64,000 nt of DNA, taken from positions 929,947 to 993,946 of the forward strand of contig NZ_KB900388.1 in the NCBI RefSeq assembly GCF_000378825.1. The letters run 5' to 3'. The stretch's first letter is position 1, and every line of letters starts with the position of its first letter. The stretch comes from Salinispora vitiensis. Its GTDB lineage: Bacteria > Actinomycetota > Actinomycetes > Mycobacteriales > Micromonosporaceae. Below are positions 60,347 through 64,000 of the stretch, in pieces. The notes under the pieces are model-generated. The model saw only the letters and a list, made by a program, of their open reading frames with translations. It made no database searches and was not told the origin of the DNA. The translations under genes were made by a program, and so were the position numbers.

Positions 60347-60958
60347 TCAGGTTCCGTCCTTCCCGGATGCAGGCTTTGGTACGACGGCTCGTCGGTTGGC
60401 CAGCCAATCCTGGCGGGTGGCCGCGTACTCAACCTCACCGTGCTCGCTGCCGGGCAGCGGGTCGTCGAAGTGCTGGTGGAAGGTGCGTACGTAGTCCAGC
60501 CCGACCGCGGCCATGGTCGCGCGGGAGGGCAGGTTCACCGCCATCGTCTCGGCGAAGATGCGGCGCAGGCCCAGGTCGGCGAAGCCGTGCCGGATCAGTT
60601 CACGGGCACCCTCGCTGGCCAGACCTTGACGCCAGTACCGGCGCAGTAGCCGGTAGCCCAACTCCGCCTGCCCCTCAACCGGCCCCTGATCCGCGCTTTC
60701 CGGCGGCTCTAAAACCCACCATCCGACAAACGAGCCCGCCACCAGCCCGGCCCAGAAACCGAGCCCGGGAACCTTCGACGCGGCGGCGATTCGCTGCCGA
60801 TGCACCTGCGCCACTTCCGCCCGCTGCCGCGGCCGGCCCAGGTAGCGCATGACTTCCGGATCCGCGTCGAGCTGGACCTCACCCGCCAGGTGATCGTCGC
60901 TCAACGGCACGAGTTGGATTCGCGCGGTCCACAAAGTTGCCTGGGTCACGAGCGGCAT
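60347..60958 (-). CDS. GNAT acetyltransferase
   Basis: 203 residues; TARIQLVPLSDDHLAGEVQLDADPEVMRYLGRP is the typical RimJ-like N-terminus and ELGYRLLRRYWRQGLASEGARELIRHGFADLGLRRIFAET contains the acetyl-CoA binding loop (RxxWRQGLASE). Ends with LANRRAVVPKP. Substrate unknown. Convergent with no gene; lies between the M48 and P450 genes. Confidence 0.88.
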   Translation of the reverse strand: MPLVTQATLWTARIQLVPLSDDHLAGEVQLDADPEVMRYLGRPRQRAEVAQVHRQRIAAASKVPGLGFWAGLVAGSFVGWWVLEPPESADQGPVEGQAELGYRLLRRYWRQGLASEGARELIRHGFADLGLRRIFAETMAVNLPSRATMAAVGLDYVRTFHQHFDDPLPGSEHGEVEYAATRQDWLANRRAVVPKPASGKDGT

Positions 60959-61059
60959 AATGCCGCGGTCGAGCGGGCCACCTCAATCGATTTTCACCAC
61001 GTCTGCATCCCGGCGACTCTCGGCCCGGTGCCGCCCCCAACCAGGCACTACGAAGGCTC

Positions 61060-61066
61060 CTATACT
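61060..61066 (+). promoter_or_regulatory. Probable -10 region of P450 gene
   Basis: Sequence ctcctatactcg contains TATACT, about 80 bases upstream of the P450 ATG. No clear -35 recognised. Confidence 0.4.
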
Positions 61067-61144
61067 CGACGAAGCCAGGGTCTGCTGCACCGATACCCCG
61101 ATCGTCGCCGCTGCCACGTTCCACCTGTTGGTCCAGGAGTTGGC

Positions 61145-62368
61145 ATGACGTCACCACCGGCTCCCGTCTTCGACCAGCTCCTGCTTCGCGACCCGCACCG
61201 GCGGTACAACGCGCTGCGGGACGAGGCTCCGGTACATCACATCCGAACGCCAGATGGCGCTCCCGCGTGGCTGGTCACCCGCTACGACGACGTACGAGCG
61301 GCATTCACCGACCCGCGCCTGTCGGTCGACAAACGCCTCAGCAGCACCGATGGTGAGCACGGTTCTTCGCTGCCTCCCGAGCTGGACGCGCATCTCCTCA
61401 ACCGCGACCCGCCCGACCACACTCGGCTCCGACGTTTCGCCGCCGCCGCCTTCACCCCTCGCCGCGTCGCCGACCTGCGCCCCGCGGTGGAGCGGATCGT
61501 CAGCACGCTGCTGGACGGTCTGGCTGGCAACGACCATGCGGAGCTGATCGGCTCCCTCGCGTCACCGTTGCCCCTGCAGGTCATGCAGGAGCTCCTCGGC
61601 CTGCCCACCCAGACCAGCGTCGACTTTCGGACGTGGACGAACACCCTGCTCTCCGCCGACGCCAATCAGCCCGCCCAGTCCCGATCTGCCATGGCCAGCA
61701 TGCGGCGGTTCCTGATCGAACAGTTGGCACACAAGAGAGCGCGGCCCGGCGATGACCTGCTGACGGGTCTCCTCGCCCCCCATGCGGACGGCGACCGGCT
61801 CAGCGACGACGAACTCGTCGCGATGCTCTTCCTGCTGATGTTCGCCGGTTACGACAACACCGCCGCGCTCATCGGAAACGTCGCCCACGCGCTACTCACC
61901 AACGCGGAGCTAGCCGAGGCGGTACGCACCGGGTCGCTGGCGGTCGACGAACTCGTCGACGGCGTCCTGCGGTGGAACCCTTCCTTCCCGCTGGCCGTAC
62001 GACGGTTCGCCCGTGAACCCGTCACCATCGCCGGCCAGCTGATCCCCGCCGGCGATCGCATCTGGCTCTGTCTGGCCAGCGCGAACCGCGACCCCGCGCA
62101 GTTCACTGAACCCGACACACTCGGTACGACCGGCATGCGGTGCCCGCACCTGTCCTTCGGGCACGGCATTCACTACTGCCTGGGTGCACCACTCGCCCGC
62201 CTCCAGACGACCGTGGCCATCACCAGCCTGCTCGACCGCTTTCCCGGGATCCGGCTGGCCGTGCCTGCCCAGGACATCCGGTGGCGGGAATCGTTCCGAC
62301 TACGCGGACTGGTCGCCTTACCGGTGTTCCTGTCGGACGGTTGTGGCTCGGGTGGAACCTACGGCTGA
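61145..62368 (+). CDS. Atypical cytochrome P450 (missing ExxR glutamate)
   Basis: 407 residues. Haem loop LSFGHGIHYCLGAPLAR with Cys345 is intact, as is NRDPPDHTRLRRFAAAAF. Two conserved features deviate: the ExxR motif reads VDGVLRWN, with Gly273 where Glu is expected (only the neighbouring Asp272), and the I-helix is FAGYDNTA, with Asn238 in place of the conserved Thr. CYP157-type enzymes of streptomycetes also lack ExxR. Catalysis may be altered or lost. Ends at a transposase remnant. Confidence 0.9.
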   Translation: MTSPPAPVFDQLLLRDPHRRYNALRDEAPVHHIRTPDGAPAWLVTRYDDVRAAFTDPRLSVDKRLSSTDGEHGSSLPPELDAHLLNRDPPDHTRLRRFAAAAFTPRRVADLRPAVERIVSTLLDGLAGNDHAELIGSLASPLPLQVMQELLGLPTQTSVDFRTWTNTLLSADANQPAQSRSAMASMRRFLIEQLAHKRARPGDDLLTGLLAPHADGDRLSDDELVAMLFLLMFAGYDNTAALIGNVAHALLTNAELAEAVRTGSLAVDELVDGVLRWNPSFPLAVRRFAREPVTIAGQLIPAGDRIWLCLASANRDPAQFTEPDTLGTTGMRCPHLSFGHGIHYCLGAPLARLQTTVAITSLLDRFPGIRLAVPAQDIRWRESFRLRGLVALPVFLSDGCGSGGTYG

Positions 62369-62518
62369 GTGACCCGCAGTGTCGGCGCGCTCGATGATGT
62401 CTTCGACTTGCTATGTGACCCAGAGCTCATCTGCGCGTTCGGGCCGGCACATCTCGGCCAGCTGTCGGAAAGCCTCGGCGGCTGCTGCCACGGTGGCGGA
62501 TGGCCGAGAGGGCTCCAC

Positions 62519-62912
62519 GTGATTACCTATCGTGCCACGGTCGACGTCCCGAGGGAACTCGTGCAGTATCTCGGCCGGCTACTCGCCGCGCAACGCCGAG
62601 CCAAGGGAACGCGCCGCGGCACCCGCGCCCTGACCTGCTTCTACCAGGCACTGCTGGTGCTGGTGTGGTTCCGCAAGGCCGAGGACCTGACTCTGCTTGC
62701 AGCCGGGTTCGGCATCTCCCGGGCCACCGCGTACCGCTACCGCGACGAGGGCATCACGGTTCTCGCCGCCCAGGCGATCGACCTGCATACCGCCCTGCGC
62801 CAGACCGCCGCCGATGGCTGGTCCCACGTCATCCTGGACGGCAAACTGTTCGACTGCGACCGGCTGGCCGAGACCACCCTGTCAGTCAAGGGTGAGGTGA
62901 TCGACGCCTGGT
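62519..62912 (+). mobile_element. Truncated IS5-like transposase
   Basis: GTG-initiated frame with FYQALLVLVWFRKAEDLTLLAAGFGISRATAYRYRDEG (HTH_Tnp_4-like) and the start of the DDE domain SHVILDGKLFDCDRLAET, ending abruptly at VIDAW near 62912; the rest of the DDE catalytic core is missing. The following sequence is unrelated and on the other strand. The 150 bases before it (62369-62518) are open in the same frame but match nothing I recognise. Confidence 0.75.
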
Positions 62913-62978
62913 TCGCTCAGCGACCTTCCGCTTCAGCTGCCGGATCTCCTCCAACTCCACACTCGAGGCCGCCGCCAT
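62913..62978 (-). mobile_element. IS3-type OrfA fragment
   Basis: Minus-strand translation MAAASSVELEEIRQLKRKVAE resembles the leucine-zipper segment of IS3-family OrfA (EEIRQLKRKVAELE). Only ~20 codons remain, abutting the truncated IS5-like transposase. Confidence 0.45.
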
Positions 62979-62983
62979 AAACT
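62978..62983 (+). promoter_or_regulatory. -10 box of leaderless M23 gene
   Basis: TAAACT six bases before ATG 62990; it lies at the edge of the transposase fragment, so insertion may have supplied the promoter. Confidence 0.45.
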
Positions 62984-62989
62984 CGATCC

Positions 62990-63694
62990 ATGGGCAAGGA
63001 TTTCTCCGCGCGGCGCGAGACAGGCGAGACCGTCATCTCCCTGCCGTTCACCGGCCTGTGGCTGGCGCGTAACAGCCCGGCCCGCCGCGTCCCCAGTCAC
63101 GGGACAGACCTGCTGGGCACCCGCTACGCGATCGATTTCGTCGGCACCGATGAGCGCCGCCGCGCCGCCCCGGTCCGCGACTGGCGCACGCTCCTGGCCA
63201 CCGAGGCGCCGGACCGCTACTACGCGTTCGGCCAGCCGCTGCTGGCCCCGGCCGACGGCGTCGTGGTCGACGTTCACGACGGCGAGGCCGATCACGCCGG
63301 CCGCCGCTCCCCCCTCGCCCTGGTGCCCTACATGCTGGGCCAGGCGCAGCGCCTGCGGGCAGGCCCGGGGGCCGTGGCCGGCAACTACGTGACGATCGCC
63401 CTGCCCGGCAACCGGGCGTTCGTAGCACTGGCACACCTGCGGTCGCAGACGATCCGCCCGGCGATCGGCGACACGGTGCGGTCCGGGGAGCAGATCGCGG
63501 AGTGCGGTAACTCCGGCAACTCGACCCAGCCCCACGTGCACATCCAGATCATGGACAGCCCCGACATCTCGGTGGCTCGCGGGCTGCCGATGGCATTCAG
63601 CGACTTCCGGGAACGCCGGCGCGGTTCGGCCCACTTCGAGGACCGCGCCGGCGTTCCCGGCGAGGAGTCGATGGTGCAGCCCCTGGCCGGTTGA
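62990..63694 (+). CDS. M23-family (LasA/lysostaphin-type) peptidase-like protein
   Basis: 234 residues, no signal peptide or membrane segment. Metal ligands are His37 (RVPSHGTD), Asp49 (YAIDF) and the HxH of QPHVHIQIMD (His182/184), with an additional His in VALAHLRS; the beta-strand array around PADGVVVDVHDGEA is typical of the duplicated-hybrid fold. M23 enzymes cut Gly/peptidoglycan cross-links outside the cell, so the lack of a visible secretion signal is odd; it might act inside or be exported otherwise. ATG is leaderless. Confidence 0.85.
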   Translation: MGKDFSARRETGETVISLPFTGLWLARNSPARRVPSHGTDLLGTRYAIDFVGTDERRRAAPVRDWRTLLATEAPDRYYAFGQPLLAPADGVVVDVHDGEADHAGRRSPLALVPYMLGQAQRLRAGPGAVAGNYVTIALPGNRAFVALAHLRSQTIRPAIGDTVRSGEQIAECGNSGNSTQPHVHIQIMDSPDISVARGLPMAFSDFRERRRGSAHFEDRAGVPGEESMVQPLAG

Positions 63695-63754
63695 CACCGC
63701 GTCGCGGCACGGCGTTGCGCCCCAACCGGCGGGCAGTGGGGCGCAACGCATGCT

Positions 63755-63931
63755 TCAGGCGGCGGCTTCCTCCAGCACCACCAGCCGGCCGGTGCCACTC
63801 AGCGTGGCCACGTCCAGATCTGCCACGCAACGCACTGGCACGAAGTCGAGGGTGAGGGTGCCCTCGACATGCACGCTGCCGGTCCCGGCGACGAAGTCTG
63901 CGCCGCTCAGGTCGGTCGCGTCCCGGTCCAC
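63755..63931 (-). CDS. Short hypothetical protein at right edge
   Basis: 58 residues from GTG 63931, VDRDATDLSGADFVAGTGSVHVEGTL then VLEEAAA at the end. The composition is protein-like (Asp/Val-rich, no rare codons) and the reading frame is bounded by an in-frame stop just upstream, so it is not the tail of a longer gene in the window. Function unknown. Confidence 0.35.
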   Translation of the reverse strand: MDRDATDLSGADFVAGTGSVHVEGTLTLDFVPVRCVADLDVATLSGTGRLVVLEEAAA

Positions 63932-64000
63932 CCGGACGCCATGATCGGTTCACTGATGACATCATCGGCTACTGCGGGCTGGTCGACAGCGGACAATGGT

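Overview
The window is very GC-rich actinobacterial chromosome. The prokaryotic Pup-ligase block (pafA, pafB, pafC, tatA, tatC, helY, 5'-3' exonuclease in the mycobacterial order), RbpA, split lnt/ppm, and GTG starts preceded by TAnnnT boxes point to an actinomycete. Overall content resembles the Micromonosporaceae (Salinispora/Micromonospora type); that placement is inferred from gene content, not from a search.

Region 1 (1-15.6 kb) is core genome: a dTDP-glucose 4,6-dehydratase cut by the left edge, the Pup ligase and its WYL regulators PafB/PafC, the Tat translocase, a lipid kinase, a HAD hydrolase, the HelY helicase, an exonuclease, an acyl-CoA dehydrogenase, an Lrp regulator and a histidine phosphatase. 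Region 2 (15.7-24.3 kb) holds a CsbD-like protein and a lysine-fermentation-type cluster: kamA faces away from an operon of 3,5-diaminohexanoate dehydrogenase, amidohydrolase, kamD, kamE, a Kal-like hotdog protein and a MutL/GlmL-like reactivase, mostly coupled by 4-base overlaps. Region 3 (24.3-28.5 kb) has a probable independent small RNA (good promoter, strong terminator), then the lipoprotein-processing pair lnt-ppm, fxsA and rbpA. Region 4 (28.6-38.9 kb) is mixed: a zinc-ribbon coiled-coil protein, EamA exporter/Lrp pair, folD, acetyltransferases, a pyrimidine-reductase-like enzyme, a scar made of recombinase, sigma-factor and Tn3 transposase fragments, and an operon encoding a MerR regulator fused to DNA sliding-clamp domains. 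Region 5 (38.9-46.3 kb) is metabolic: secreted CBM2-GH5 cellulase, DapA-like aldolase/LysR, aldo-keto reductase, VOC protein, and a TetR-SDR-cupin operon.

Region 6 (46.4-56.7 kb) is the most interesting: an apparently uncharacterised RiPP (ribosomally made, modified peptide) locus. On the minus strand lie an S9 peptidase, a 52-residue precursor-like peptide with an excellent ribosome site, a B12-type radical SAM maturase with the CxxxxxxxCxxC arrangement, a DUF5825-like protein, a P450 and an MFS exporter, packed as one operon. Divergent and flanking genes encode a MauE/DoxX-like redox membrane protein, a YdcF-like protein and a MurJ-type lipid II flippase, which could be maturation or self-protection functions.

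Region 7 (56.6-64 kb) carries an erythromycin-esterase/DUF6194 fusion controlled by a divergent double-MerR protein, an M48 protease, a GNAT enzyme, an atypical P450 lacking the ExxR glutamate, two abutting transposase remnants, an M23-type peptidase and a short ORF.

A recurring feature is leaderless starts: about fifteen genes have a TAnnnT hexamer ending 6-7 bases before the start codon and no ribosome site. This was used to choose several starts.
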